Part shown: in pieces, positions 26,226 through 35,286 of the stretch
How the letters are laid out: each line of letters opens with the position of its first letter
Position numbering within the stretch: position 1 is the first letter of the stretch
DNA from: CAKOSP01 sp964372145
GTDB taxonomy: Bacteria; Bacillota_I; Bacilli_A; RF39; UBA660
Assembly (NCBI GenBank): GCA_964372145.1
Contig: CAYJPM010000003.1
Location: 1-56,574, forward strand
Reading direction: 5' to 3'
Length of the DNA: 56,574 nucleotides
Position numbers and translations under genes: made by a program
The notes under the pieces: generated by a model
What the model was told of the DNA's origin: nothing
The model's input: the letters and a program-made list of their open reading frames with translations, nothing else
Databases searched by the model: none

Positions 26226-27641
26226 ATGAATACTTTAAATTATATAAAAAGAAAATTTATTAACTGTCCTGATTTAATTATTAAATCATATAAGATTAGT
26301 ATCTTAAGAACAATACATGTAGTTTATTTAGAGACTACTACCTCTAATGATAAAGTAAATGATTTAATACTTAAAAATTTAGTAAATATTATAAATTTAA
26401 AGAAACAAGTTGGTACATTAGAAAATTTACTTGCAGCTGGTAATTCAGTCAAAATAAATAGCTTGGAAGAAATTGAAAATAAAATGGTTAATGGCTATGC
26501 TATTGTAATTGATAGGAATACCGTGTATGCTTCTGAAGCTAGATTGTTTGTCTTTAGAAGTATTTCTTCTCCACAAGTTCAGACTGCTATTAATGGACCA
26601 AAAGATGCATTTGTAGAAAATTATTTAATGAATGTAGGTTTAATAAAAAGAAGGCTTAAAACTAGTGAGCTTAAAACAAAAAATTTAGAGATTGGTGTTA
26701 AAACTAAAACATATGTGGGCATTCTTTATTTAGATGATATAACAGATAAAAAATTAGTTAATAAAGTTTATGATAAACTTAAAAATATTAATATAGATGG
26801 AATTATTGATTCATCTGAAATAGCACATTTAATTGATGGAGAATCTAGAAGTATATTCCCTACTATAAAATATAGCGAAAGACCTGATGATGTTGCTAAT
26901 TCTTTATTAAATGGAAAAGTCGTTATAGTAGTAGATAATGCTACATTTGTTTTAATCACACCTTGTTTTTTTATTGATTTTTTTCATCCTTCTACTGATA
27001 AATATACTAAAAGTATAAATGTTAATTTTATTAAAATATTAAGAATGTTTGCTTTTTTTATAACTATAATGGCTCCTGCTATATATATAGCTATAGTTAA
27101 TTATAACCAAGAAGCTATTCCCACCAGTTTACTTCTTAACTTTGCAGCACAACGGGAGGGTCTTCCTTTTCCCGCTATAGTTGAAGCTTTTATTTTACTT
27201 ATTATTAGTGAATTACTAAGAGAAAGTGATTTAAGATTCCCTTCTGCTTATGGTTCTTCTATATCTATTTTGGGCGCACTTATCATAGGAGATGCCGCTG
27301 TTAACGCTGGTATTGTGTCTCCTATTATGATTATAATAGTAGCATTCACTTTTATATCTAGTTTAATGTTCACTGATGTAGATATGATTAATGCGACTAG
27401 ATATTATAGATTTATATTTTTAATTGCTGCCGCATTATTTGGTTTATATGGATGGATGTTGATGGTATTCTTATTAATCATTAATATATGTAGTACTTAT
27501 TCATTAGGAAAAGTGTATACTTCTCCTTTGGCTCCTACAGATAAAGCATATTTCAAAAAAGTGTTCTTAAAAGTCGATGATTTTAAAAGTAAAAAAAGAA
27601 GTAGAATTTTAGTTAAAAATAATTTAACAAGGGAGAAATAA
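26226..27641 (+). CDS. Spore germinant receptor A subunit (GerA/GerKA family)
   Basis: 471 residues from the ATG at 26226 (GGTGA upstream); an ATG nine codons earlier lacks a ribosome site. It is the A subunit of an inner-membrane germinant receptor. A soluble N-terminal domain (about 1-260) is followed by membrane helices; LPFPAIVEAFILLIISELLRESDLRFP is the family signature, with FPSAYGSSISILGALIIGDAAV after it. It heads an A-C-B operon. The ligand cannot be predicted. Confidence 0.95.
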   Translation: MNTLNYIKRKFINCPDLIIKSYKISILRTIHVVYLETTTSNDKVNDLILKNLVNIINLKKQVGTLENLLAAGNSVKINSLEEIENKMVNGYAIVIDRNTVYASEARLFVFRSISSPQVQTAINGPKDAFVENYLMNVGLIKRRLKTSELKTKNLEIGVKTKTYVGILYLDDITDKKLVNKVYDKLKNINIDGIIDSSEIAHLIDGESRSIFPTIKYSERPDDVANSLLNGKVVIVVDNATFVLITPCFFIDFFHPSTDKYTKSINVNFIKILRMFAFFITIMAPAIYIAIVNYNQEAIPTSLLLNFAAQREGLPFPAIVEAFILLIISELLRESDLRFPSAYGSSISILGALIIGDAAVNAGIVSPIMIIIVAFTFISSLMFTDVDMINATRYYRFIFLIAAALFGLYGWMLMVFLLIINICSTYSLGKVYTSPLAPTDKAYFKKVFLKVDDFKSKKRSRILVKNNLTREK

Positions 27642-27642
27642 T

Positions 27643-28713
27643 ATGAAAAAAATTATTTTATTAATTATATGTATTTTTTTTACAAGTGGTTGTGCTGATT
27701 ATAAAGAACTTAATTCTCTTTCTTATATAACAGGTATAGGTATAGATTACCAAGATGATAATTTTATTTATACTTATGAAGTAATGGATAATAAAAAAGA
27801 AGGTAACGCAGTAGTTACTGAAACTTATGTTGTATCAGGAAAAGGAAAGACAACAGTTGAAGCTAAATATGATGCTGGTAAAAAATTATCTAATAGTGCA
27901 TATTTTACTCATTCACAAGTTTTAATATTAACAGATGAAGTTGTTGAACATAAACTTTTAGAAGTAGTAGACTCTATTGTTAGAAAACCTGAATTTAATG
28001 AAGAATTTAAATTTTTTATCACTACTGATAATTCTCCTGAAGAAATATTTAATAACACTACCAAGTTTCATCCTTCAGTGTCTTTATATATAGATAGTTT
28101 GGTAACTAATAACGATTATACAAAAAATTATTTACTAAATTTACCTTTTACAGTATTTACTCAACGATTAGTAGAAAACAAATATGATCCTGCAGTTTCT
28201 GTTATTAAAATAAATGAAGATGATATTGTAATCGATGGTTTAGCTATATTCGATAATAATAAAATAATTGATATAGCAAGTGATAATTATAGCAATTTAT
28301 ATTTAGCTATGAGTGATGGTAATATAAATATAATTGAATCAATATTATATAAAGATGAAAACATAGAAGGAATTGTTAACTTTAGTTCAGTTGATATTGA
28401 AGTAACATCTTCCAAAATAAATATAAATATTGATTCTACAGTTGAACTAAAACAAGTATCTAATTCTGTTATTTTAGATAATAATAGTATTTATGAAGAT
28501 ATAGAAAAATTATTTGAACAATCTATAAATGAAAATTTAGAAGAATTTATTTCTTATTTGCAATTAAATAATTCGGATATATTAGGATTTGAAAATATAT
28601 ATTATATTAAATATAGATCTGATAATAATGATTTATGGAAATATGCTGATGTTGATATAAATACACAAACTACAGTATCTAGGAAAGGATTAATTAATAA
28701 TGTCAATAACTAA
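27643..28713 (+). CDS. Spore germinant receptor C subunit (Ger(x)C lipoprotein)
   Basis: 356 residues. A lipoprotein signal peptide ends in FTSGC with Cys17 as the lipidation site. The mature part starts YKELNSLSYITGIGIDYQDD, as in GerC proteins, and the last third matches the Ger(x)C C-terminal domain. It starts 1 base after the A gene and overlaps the B gene by 14 bases. AAGGGAG precedes the ATG. Confidence 0.93.
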   Translation: MKKIILLIICIFFTSGCADYKELNSLSYITGIGIDYQDDNFIYTYEVMDNKKEGNAVVTETYVVSGKGKTTVEAKYDAGKKLSNSAYFTHSQVLILTDEVVEHKLLEVVDSIVRKPEFNEEFKFFITTDNSPEEIFNNTTKFHPSVSLYIDSLVTNNDYTKNYLLNLPFTVFTQRLVENKYDPAVSVIKINEDDIVIDGLAIFDNNKIIDIASDNYSNLYLAMSDGNINIIESILYKDENIEGIVNFSSVDIEVTSSKININIDSTVELKQVSNSVILDNNSIYEDIEKLFEQSINENLEEFISYLQLNNSDILGFENIYYIKYRSDNNDLWKYADVDINTQTTVSRKGLINNVNN

Positions 28714-29737
28714 AAAAGAATTTATATCTACTTCATATTTTTTAGGAAGAGCTATGTTTTTAGGGGTTGGATTTTCATATATTTTTAGATTTAGCAAAGC
28801 TGATGCTTGGATCAGTATGATAATTGGGTATTTATTAGGTAATATAATTATTTGGCTATATGACAAAATTAGTATAAATATAAATTATAATTTAAATAAC
28901 TTTTTAAATCAGAGAAATTTGGTAAATAAATTTTATAAATTAATATTCTTTTTTCTTTATTTATATTTAATGTTATATGTAAGTATTATATTCACTAACT
29001 TTATAAGAGTATATTATTTATATAATACACCTACTTGGGCAACTTTATTATTATTACTTTCGATAAGTTATTATGCTTCACTTAAAAGTGAGCATGTAAT
29101 ACTTAGAATTAGTTTAATTTTATTTCCTATAAGTTTAGTTATGATATTATTTGATGGAATTCTTTTATCAAGCTTTGTAGATTTAAATAGTTTTTTACCT
29201 TTAATGAATAATTCTATACTTAACATATTCAAAGGGTCTATAATATTTGCTATATTATCTGCAGTGCCTAGTATTTTATTACTTGAATATAATGTTCCTC
29301 TTAAAACTAAACTAGTTAGTTATGGTATATCTTCAGGAATTATACTATTTATAAATTTTTTCATAACTGGAGTTTTAGGCAATATACTTATTAATATATA
29401 TAATTATCCAGAGTATATGGTATTAAGAAGAATTAAGTTATTAGATTTTATAGAAAATATAGAAAACTTTGCATCGTTAATATGGTATTTTGATGCATTT
29501 ATAATAATTTCATTATCACTATCTAAAATCAGAAAAATGTTTTATTCTAAAAAGAAAAACATTTATATACCTTTATTATTACTAACATTAATATTTATTT
29601 CTTATTATATATTTAGTAATTATTATATGGCTACGACTATATTTTTTGGAAGTGGTATTATTATATTTGGCATATTTATAATTATTACTTGTCCAATATT
29701 ATATTTAATTACAAAAAAGAGAAAACTTAAAAATTAG
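28700..29737 (+). CDS. Spore germinant receptor B subunit (GerB/GerKB permease)
   Basis: 345 residues, about ten membrane helices, of the APC-superfamily spore permease family (GerAB type) that binds the germinant. YFLGRAMFLGVGF lies in helix 1, and ISYYASLKSEHVILRIS and PLMNNSILNIFKGSI are consistent with the family. AGGAAAGGA lies within the gerC end before the ATG. A shared bidirectional terminator follows. Confidence 0.92.
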   Translation: MSITKKEFISTSYFLGRAMFLGVGFSYIFRFSKADAWISMIIGYLLGNIIIWLYDKISININYNLNNFLNQRNLVNKFYKLIFFFLYLYLMLYVSIIFTNFIRVYYLYNTPTWATLLLLLSISYYASLKSEHVILRISLILFPISLVMILFDGILLSSFVDLNSFLPLMNNSILNIFKGSIIFAILSAVPSILLLEYNVPLKTKLVSYGISSGIILFINFFITGVLGNILINIYNYPEYMVLRRIKLLDFIENIENFASLIWYFDAFIIISLSLSKIRKMFYSKKKNIYIPLLLLTLIFISYYIFSNYYMATTIFFGSGIIIFGIFIIITCPILYLITKKRKLKN

Positions 29738-29748
29738 TTTTCTCTTTT
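29715..29748. terminator. Bidirectional terminator between ger operon and queH
   Basis: A 12-base perfect stem (29715-29726 with 29737-29748) with a 10-base loop, A-rich and T-rich ends on either side. Confidence 0.8.
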
Positions 29749-30285
29749 GCTGTATAAGCAACCACAATAATTTTGTCTATATAAGTTATATTCTTTTGCT
29801 AGTTCTATACTTTTTTTGTAACCATCATTTTTTTTGAAATTCATATCTAAATATTTTATATTATATTTATCAGATAATTCATTACCTATTTTAGAAATGA
29901 TTACACTATTTTTATGAGGACTTACTGTAAGTGTTGTAGCAAAATAATCAAAATTTAATTCTTGAGCTTTTATAGCAGTTTGATTTAATCTTAAATTAAA
30001 ACATACTGAACATCTTTTGCCACCTTCTTTTTCTTTTTCTAACCCACTTATATTTTTTGTATATAAATCATTGTCATAATCCGCATCAATCAAATTTATA
30101 TTACTATTTGTTTTATAATTTTTTATAAATTTAATTTGTTCTTGTTTTCTTTTTTCATATTCTTCTTTAGGTTCTATATTAGGATTATAAAAATAAACTG
30201 TTAAATCATAATCATTTATTAAATAATCTATTACATAGCTAGAACATGGTCCACAGCAACTGTGAAGTAATACTTTTTCTTTCAT
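29734..30285 (-). CDS. queH: Epoxyqueuosine reductase QueH
   Basis: 183 residues. QueH reduces epoxyqueuosine to queuosine in the tRNA wobble position. LLHSCCGPCSSYV (Cys10, Cys11, Cys14), GKRCSVCFNLRL and NYCGC supply the metal and iron-sulfur Cys set. It lies 12 bases after divIB and probably shares its operon. GAAGGAAAAG precedes the ATG. Confidence 0.94.
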   Translation of the reverse strand: MKEKVLLHSCCGPCSSYVIDYLINDYDLTVYFYNPNIEPKEEYEKRKQEQIKFIKNYKTNSNINLIDADYDNDLYTKNISGLEKEKEGGKRCSVCFNLRLNQTAIKAQELNFDYFATTLTVSPHKNSVIISKIGNELSDKYNIKYLDMNFKKNDGYKKSIELAKEYNLYRQNYCGCLYSKREN

Positions 30286-30297
30286 CTTTTCCTTCTT

Positions 30298-30983
30298 TTA
30301 TTCGTAATAATCAAATATATGATTATCATTTGAACTATCTAAATATAACGTTCCTCTTTTATCTTGTACTTCACAAAATTCATTATATTTATTAAATTTA
30401 TCAAAATTAACTAAATTAACGTGAACTGTGTTTGTATCATTCATTTTAAATATGAATCTTTCTGCATCTAAAGTAATATCATCTTTTATATTTGGTGCAT
30501 ATTCAATTTCACTTATTTTATTTATTAGCGTTTGATCTATTTTTGATAATTCACTTATTAAACTTTCATATATATCACTAGGAACATAATTTACTAGAGT
30601 TGGTACTCCTAAATAATCACTAGTATACTCTACTGTAGTTTGATTTTCTAAAACTATTTCTTTATCAGTAGAATTATAAAAAAGTATTTTATTTTCTACT
30701 ACTTCTATTGTAATGGTACCAAATAAACTTTTTTTAANNNNNNNNNNCTTTTTTCTGTTTTTGATGATGATACCATTATTATTTTAGGACTTGATTCAAG
30801 GTTTGCTTTTTCTATAATTTCGTTATCACTTGTAAATTCATTACCACTAATTAATATTTTATCTACTGGGGAATTTAATATACTATAAATAAAAGTCCCT
30901 ATTAAATATAAAACTAGTAAGATAATAAGAACTACTTTTATACGTAATTTTTTTTTAACTTTTACTTTCTTTTCATTTTTCAT
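30298..30983 (-). CDS. divIB: Cell division protein DivIB/FtsQ (interrupted by gap)
   Basis: Reads from an ATG at 30983, which overlaps the murB stop (ATGA), to TAA at 30298-30300. An N-terminal basic segment, membrane helix (VVLIILLVLYLIGTFIYSI) and POTRA start (VDKILISGNEFTSDNEI) lie before the ten Ns at 30738-30747. After them a shifted frame gives FGTITIEVVENKILFYNS and LGVPTLVNYVPSDIYESL, then ISEIEYAP, the DivIB beta domain. The frame change is due to the gap's arbitrary length, not a mutation. It belongs to the division complex with DivIC and FtsL. Confidence 0.85.
30738..30747. other. Assembly gap inside divIB (10 N)
   Basis: Ten Ns that break the divIB reading frame. The real missing length is unknown. 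Confidence 0.97.
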
Positions 30984-31799
30984 AACTTATCCCACTTTAT
31001 TATTTTGTTTTCTAATATTAATTCTATATCATATTTTTCTTTTACTTTTTCTTTAATGTAATTTATTAAATTTATTATATCTGAACTACTTGCATTATTA
31101 TAATTTATTATAAAGTTAGCGTGTTTTTCACTAACTTTTGCTCCGCCTATACTATAACCTTTTAGACCTAAATCATCTATTAATTTTCCCGCTGAATATC
31201 CTTCTGGATTTCTAAATGTTGATCCTCCACTTTTTTGATCATATGGTTGATTTTCATTTCTAAATATTTTCCATTTTTTTAAATTAAAATTTGTTTCTTC
31301 TAAATCATCTTTAGTAAGATTAAATTTAGCACTTAATATAACGTAATCATTTAAATTAGTTTCTCTATATTTATACTTTATATCATCTTTATTCAATGTA
31401 ATTATATTATCATCTTTTAATACATTAACACTTATTAAATCATCAAATATTTCACTTCCAAAACAACCAGCGTTTCCTTTAACAGATCCACCTATATTTC
31501 CTGGTATACTACTTGCCCATGCAAAGTTTGTATATTCTAATTTTAATAGTTCATTACTTAATAATGGTAATGATACACCAGCGTCTGCTTCACATATATC
31601 ATTGTCTATTTTAATTTTATTAAAATTTTTCAAAGAAATTATCATACCATCAAAATCTTCGTCAGGTAATATTATATTAGAACCTAAACCTATAATAAAA
31701 TATTTAATACTATTTTTTTTATTATACTTTATTATTTCTATTAAATCTTTTATATCATTAGGTNNNNNNNNNNTTCTTTTTTAATAATTCTTCTTTCAT
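30980..31799 (-). CDS. murB: UDP-N-acetylenolpyruvoylglucosamine reductase MurB (interrupted by gap)
   Basis: MurB reduces UDP-GlcNAc-enolpyruvate to UDP-MurNAc. The ATG at 31797-31799 overlaps the murG stop (ATGA). Only MKEELLKK lies before the ten Ns (31764-31773). After the gap: PNDIKDLIEI, FIIGLGSNIILPDEDFDG (FAD site), SSIPGNIGGSVKGNAGCFG, QKSGGSTFRNP and HANFIINYNN. About 40-50 N-terminal residues are missing, so the gap is longer than ten bases. The ORF seen downstream of 31645 is the C-terminal 221 residues. Confidence 0.9.
31764..31773. other. Assembly gap inside murB (10 N)
   Basis: Ten Ns that replace the MurB residues before the FAD-binding loop, over 100 bases by comparison with the family length. 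Confidence 0.95.
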
Positions 31800-32878
31800 T
31801 TAAGTACTTCCTTTATGTTATTGTAGATTAATTCTGCTGAATCTATATCTTCATATTTATCTAAGTTTTTTATTAATTTTTCTATATTGTTATTTTTACC
31901 TACTAAATCCTCAATGGCAATAAATAATTTTTCAGTTGTTAATTTTTTTTCTTCAATTATATTTGAAACTCCCATATTTGATAAATCTAATGCATTAAAA
32001 TATTGATGATTGTTTGCTACATATGGTGAAGGTATTAATATACTAGGAACTTTTAAAGCTAATATTTCACTTATTGTTGAAGCTCCTGCCCTAGATATAA
32101 TTAAATCTGTTTTTTTCATTAATCCTGGTAAGTTTTCATAATATGGTAACACTTTAACATTACTTGGAAAATTAGTGTTTTCTATAAAATTATTATAATG
32201 AGCTTTACCTGTTATAAATAATACTTCATACTTTTCTTCACCTACTAAATTTAAAAATGCTTTAAATTTTTCGTTAAGAGTAGAACTTCCTAAAGAACCA
32301 CCTACTATTAATATTAATTTTTTATTATCTGTAAGTCCTAAGCTCTTTTTATCTACATCTTTTGCAGTTAATGCAGTTGATGAACAAGGATTGCCTGAAT
32401 AAAACACTTTTTTTGCAGATTTAAAATATACTTCACTATTTTTAAAAGATACACCTACTAGATTTATATCTTTTGATAATACTCTATTTGATTTACCTGG
32501 AATACTATTTTGTTCATGTATAAATGTTTTGATTTTTAATTTTTTGGCAGCTTGTAAAACAGGATAAGTAATATAACCACCTGCTCCAATTACTATATCA
32601 GGTTTAAAATTTTTCATTATTTTTATACATTCTTTTTTAGCTTTTTTTATTAAATATATATTTTTAATATTTCTAAGCATATTATTTTTACTTAATCCAT
32701 AAATTTCTAAACCTATATATTTATACCCTTTATTTGGGATAATATCTTTTTCCATTCGATTATGAGTACCAATATATAGCACTTCTAATTCTTTTTCTTT
32801 TTCTTTAAATTTTTCTATTATTGCTAAAGCAGGATAAATATGTCCACCTGTACCTCCAGCACTTACTATAATTTTCAT
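31796..32878 (-). CDS. murG: UDP-GlcNAc transferase MurG
   Basis: 360 residues. MurG adds GlcNAc to lipid I to form lipid II at the cytoplasmic membrane face. SAGGTGGHIYPALAII is the N-terminal glycine-rich loop; GAGGYITYPVLQAAKKL, HEQNSIPGKSNR and SRAGASTISEILAL are the other family blocks. It heads murG-murB-divIB-queH. AGGTGAT precedes the ATG. Divergent from the VanY gene. Confidence 0.97.
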   Translation of the reverse strand: MKIIVSAGGTGGHIYPALAIIEKFKEKEKELEVLYIGTHNRMEKDIIPNKGYKYIGLEIYGLSKNNMLRNIKNIYLIKKAKKECIKIMKNFKPDIVIGAGGYITYPVLQAAKKLKIKTFIHEQNSIPGKSNRVLSKDINLVGVSFKNSEVYFKSAKKVFYSGNPCSSTALTAKDVDKKSLGLTDNKKLILIVGGSLGSSTLNEKFKAFLNLVGEEKYEVLFITGKAHYNNFIENTNFPSNVKVLPYYENLPGLMKKTDLIISRAGASTISEILALKVPSILIPSPYVANNHQYFNALDLSNMGVSNIIEEKKLTTEKLFIAIEDLVGKNNNIEKLIKNLDKYEDIDSAELIYNNIKEVLK

Positions 32879-32976
32879 TATATCACCTAATATAATTATA
32901 CAATAAATTTGCGTAAAATTACATTATTTTTATATTATATGACATATTAATGATATAATATTATTGGTGAAGTAAA

Positions 32977-34059
32977 GTGAAAAAGAAAAAAAAATTTAGA
33001 TTATTTGTAATTATTATAATATTAATTGGTATTTTAATATATTTTTATATAAGTGGTACCAGTGTTAATAATGAATATAACGAAGAAGCATTAAATGCTG
33101 CCGGTAGTTATAATATATCTGAAAAGTTGGAAACTGAACAATATTCTAAAACTTTAGAAGAAGTATTAATTAATGATTTATATAATGATGATTATTTTGA
33201 TGATTATTTAGTAATAGAATATATTGATGAAATTAACTTTTTAGATAATGTAACACAATATTTAAATAATGGTTATTCAGGAAATGAAATAAATGATATA
33301 TATACACTGAGTTCTGATAATCAAGCTATGCTTTTAAAATATGATTACATTGATTTTAACAATTATAAGAGCATAAATAATTTTAATGTAGATAATTATG
33401 ATAGGTATGAAAATTATTTAAATAATACCGATTTAGATATAGAGACAGTAGTAACTTATGTAAATATTGGTTTAGATAATGAACAATATACAAATATAAA
33501 TGATATTATTGATCCATATAGTGTGGATGTATTAGTTAATAAATATAATAAATTACCTGATAACTTTGTACCTGAAGATTTAATTTCTATACCTGGTTAT
33601 GAATATTATAAACTAGATAAAGTAGCTTCTGAAAAATTGTTAGAACTTATTTCTGCTGCTTTAGTAGAAAATATTGTTATCGCACCATATTCAGCATACC
33701 GATCATATACTTATCAAGAAGGTTTATACGATAGATATGCAAGCGCTAATGGCACAGCTGAAGCTGATACATATTCAGCTAGAGCTGGACATTCTGAACA
33801 TCAAACTGGTTTAGCAGTAGATATTAAAGAACCAAGTTATAGTTCATCAACTGTCAGTCCTGAAACTTATGAATGGATACTAGATAATGCACATAAATAT
33901 GGTTTCATTGTAAGATATACAGAAAATAATACTCATATAACTGGTTATATTGAAGAACCATGGCATTTAAGATATTTAGGTGAAGATCTAGCTACTAAAG
34001 TAGTTGATTCTAATTTAACATATGATGAATATTATGATTTACATATTAAAGAATATTAA
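32977..34059 (+). CDS. VanY-family D-alanyl-D-alanine carboxypeptidase (membrane-anchored)
   Basis: 360 residues from a GTG at 32977 with GGTGA upstream. A basic start and one membrane helix anchor it outside. A long Asn/Tyr-rich spacer (about 30-190) leads to the M15B domain: APYSAYRSYTYQEGLY, SARAGHSEHQTGLAVDIKEP (zinc His and Asp) and EEPWHLRYLG (catalytic Glu and His). It trims D-Ala from peptidoglycan stem peptides. A TATAAT -10 at 32954-32959 lies upstream. Vancomycin resistance is not implied; no van cluster is near. Confidence 0.92.
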   Translation: MKKKKKFRLFVIIIILIGILIYFYISGTSVNNEYNEEALNAAGSYNISEKLETEQYSKTLEEVLINDLYNDDYFDDYLVIEYIDEINFLDNVTQYLNNGYSGNEINDIYTLSSDNQAMLLKYDYIDFNNYKSINNFNVDNYDRYENYLNNTDLDIETVVTYVNIGLDNEQYTNINDIIDPYSVDVLVNKYNKLPDNFVPEDLISIPGYEYYKLDKVASEKLLELISAALVENIVIAPYSAYRSYTYQEGLYDRYASANGTAEADTYSARAGHSEHQTGLAVDIKEPSYSSSTVSPETYEWILDNAHKYGFIVRYTENNTHITGYIEEPWHLRYLGEDLATKVVDSNLTYDEYYDLHIKEY

Positions 34060-34091
34060 TTTATTCTTTTTTTTTGAACAAAAAAAGCAGA

Positions 34092-34319
34092 TTACTCTAC
34101 TTCTTCAAATCTATATTTTTGTTTTACTTCCGGATATTTTATGTGATCTACTTCAGATAAAAATACATCTTTATCTCTTACCCAAATTTTATAATCTCCA
34201 TATAAAGCTAAGTAAATAACTTTTTCTTCTAAAGTTTCACAATCATATGCAGTTCCTAATACTTTGTACATTTTATCTTTAAAATGTCTGTATAATCCAT
34301 TTATTTTTAATTCTCTCAT
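34092..34319 (-). CDS. DUF1653 family protein
   Basis: 75 residues. GLYRHFKDKMYKVLGTAYDCETLEEKVIYLALYGDYKIWVRDKDVF is the DUF1653 core. These small proteins are of unknown function. AGGAGGA precedes the ATG. A weak A/T hairpin lies between its stop and the VanY gene. Confidence 0.85.
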   Translation of the reverse strand: MRELKINGLYRHFKDKMYKVLGTAYDCETLEEKVIYLALYGDYKIWVRDKDVFLSEVDHIKYPEVKQKYRFEEVE

Positions 34320-34334
34320 AATATCCTCCTGTAA

Positions 34335-34919
34335 CTATTTTAACATAACTCCATTAATATTCATATAATTAATACATTGATCATATGATAAAATGCATCC
34401 TTTTAAATCTTTTAAGTCTACATAAAAGTAAGTTATTTTATTATAACTTAAATCAATATCTTTTAATTTAGTTGATATAAAATTAATAGTATTCATATTA
34501 TTGTTTTCAAAAATAACTTTATTTAATATAAGTTTATTAAATTCAGAATTATCTAAATTATTTTCTTTATATTCAACATCCTTTATTTTTAAATCAAAAA
34601 ATCTTGAATAATTTAAATTATTATTTATAAATATAATATTATTTATAGTACTCTTTGATATATTAATACCAATTAACTTCGAATTTATAAATTTTGTATT
34701 ATGAATTCCAACTTTATTAAAATTTATATTTGATAAATCACAATATTCAAATACGCAATTATTTATATTTAAATTTTCAACATCTTTTATAATAAACACA
34801 CATTTAATAAATTTAATATTATCTAATGATATCTTTTCTAAAGAGATTAATTCTATTATTTCATTTTCAAATACTTTATCTTCTATATAATCATTTTCTT
34901 TTATTATTTCTAAAAACAT
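34335..34919 (-). CDS. Pentapeptide-repeat protein
   Basis: 194 residues. From about residue 30 the pattern repeats every five residues with L/F at the centre (LNINN, FEYCD, LSNIN, FNKVG, FINSK, LIGIN), the quadrilateral beta-helix. A family-typical C-terminus with CILSYDQCINYMNINGV matches the common Bacillota PRP ending. Some such proteins (Qnr) protect gyrase; nothing here shows that. AGGTGAT precedes the ATG. It may be co-transcribed with DUF1653. Confidence 0.8.
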   Translation of the reverse strand: MFLEIIKENDYIEDKVFENEIIELISLEKISLDNIKFIKCVFIIKDVENLNINNCVFEYCDLSNINFNKVGIHNTKFINSKLIGINISKSTINNIIFINNNLNYSRFFDLKIKDVEYKENNLDNSEFNKLILNKVIFENNNMNTINFISTKLKDIDLSYNKITYFYVDLKDLKGCILSYDQCINYMNINGVMLK

Positions 34920-34948
34920 ATTATCACCTATATTTATTATAACAAAAA

Positions 34949-34966
34949 AAAGTGATTTCTCACTTT
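34949..34966 (-). terminator. Terminator after the Cys-rich small gene
   Basis: A 7-base stem (34949-34955 with 34960-34966) then a T-run on the minus strand. Confidence 0.65.
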
Positions 34967-34970
34967 AATT

Positions 34971-35285
34971 TTATCTGGTTTTGTTTTCTAATTCATTATT
35001 ATTAACACTTGTATTTAATTTATCTAATTCTTCTATTAATATATTTGTCGGTACAAATCTTTTATATATATTAAAAGGTATTGCTTTACACACATGACAT
35101 GAGCCAACATTACATCCATAATCTTTTAATGTTGTTGATGTAAAAATATCTTTATATTCACAAGAAGAAATTTTTTTCATAAATGCATAGTTTAATTTTT
35201 TACTATATGTAAAATCACCTTCTAATCGTGTAACAAGAGCTAATGTGCATACATATAAATCTTTTGTATCAGTTATTCCGAACAT
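34971..35285 (-). CDS. Hypothetical small Cys-containing protein
   Basis: 104 residues beginning MFGITDTKDLYVCTLALVTRLEGDFTYS. Cys residues include YGCNVGSCHVCKAIP (a CxxxxCxxC pattern) and SSCEYKD, which could bind a metal. I recognise no family. It lies 1 base after pnp, with AAGGAAAAA before its ATG, so it appears to be in the pnp transcript. Confidence 0.55.
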   Translation of the reverse strand: MFGITDTKDLYVCTLALVTRLEGDFTYSKKLNYAFMKKISSCEYKDIFTSTTLKDYGCNVGSCHVCKAIPFNIYKRFVPTNILIEELDKLNTSVNNNELENKTR

Positions 35286-35286
35286 C

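Noticed and set aside
30705..30983. Reading the divIB frame change as a natural frameshift
   Set aside because: The change falls exactly at a gap of Ns of arbitrary length.
32977..34059. Vancomycin-resistance cluster suggested by the VanY-type gene
   Set aside because: There is no vanHAX-type gene or two-component system nearby; VanY-like carboxypeptidases are common housekeeping proteins.
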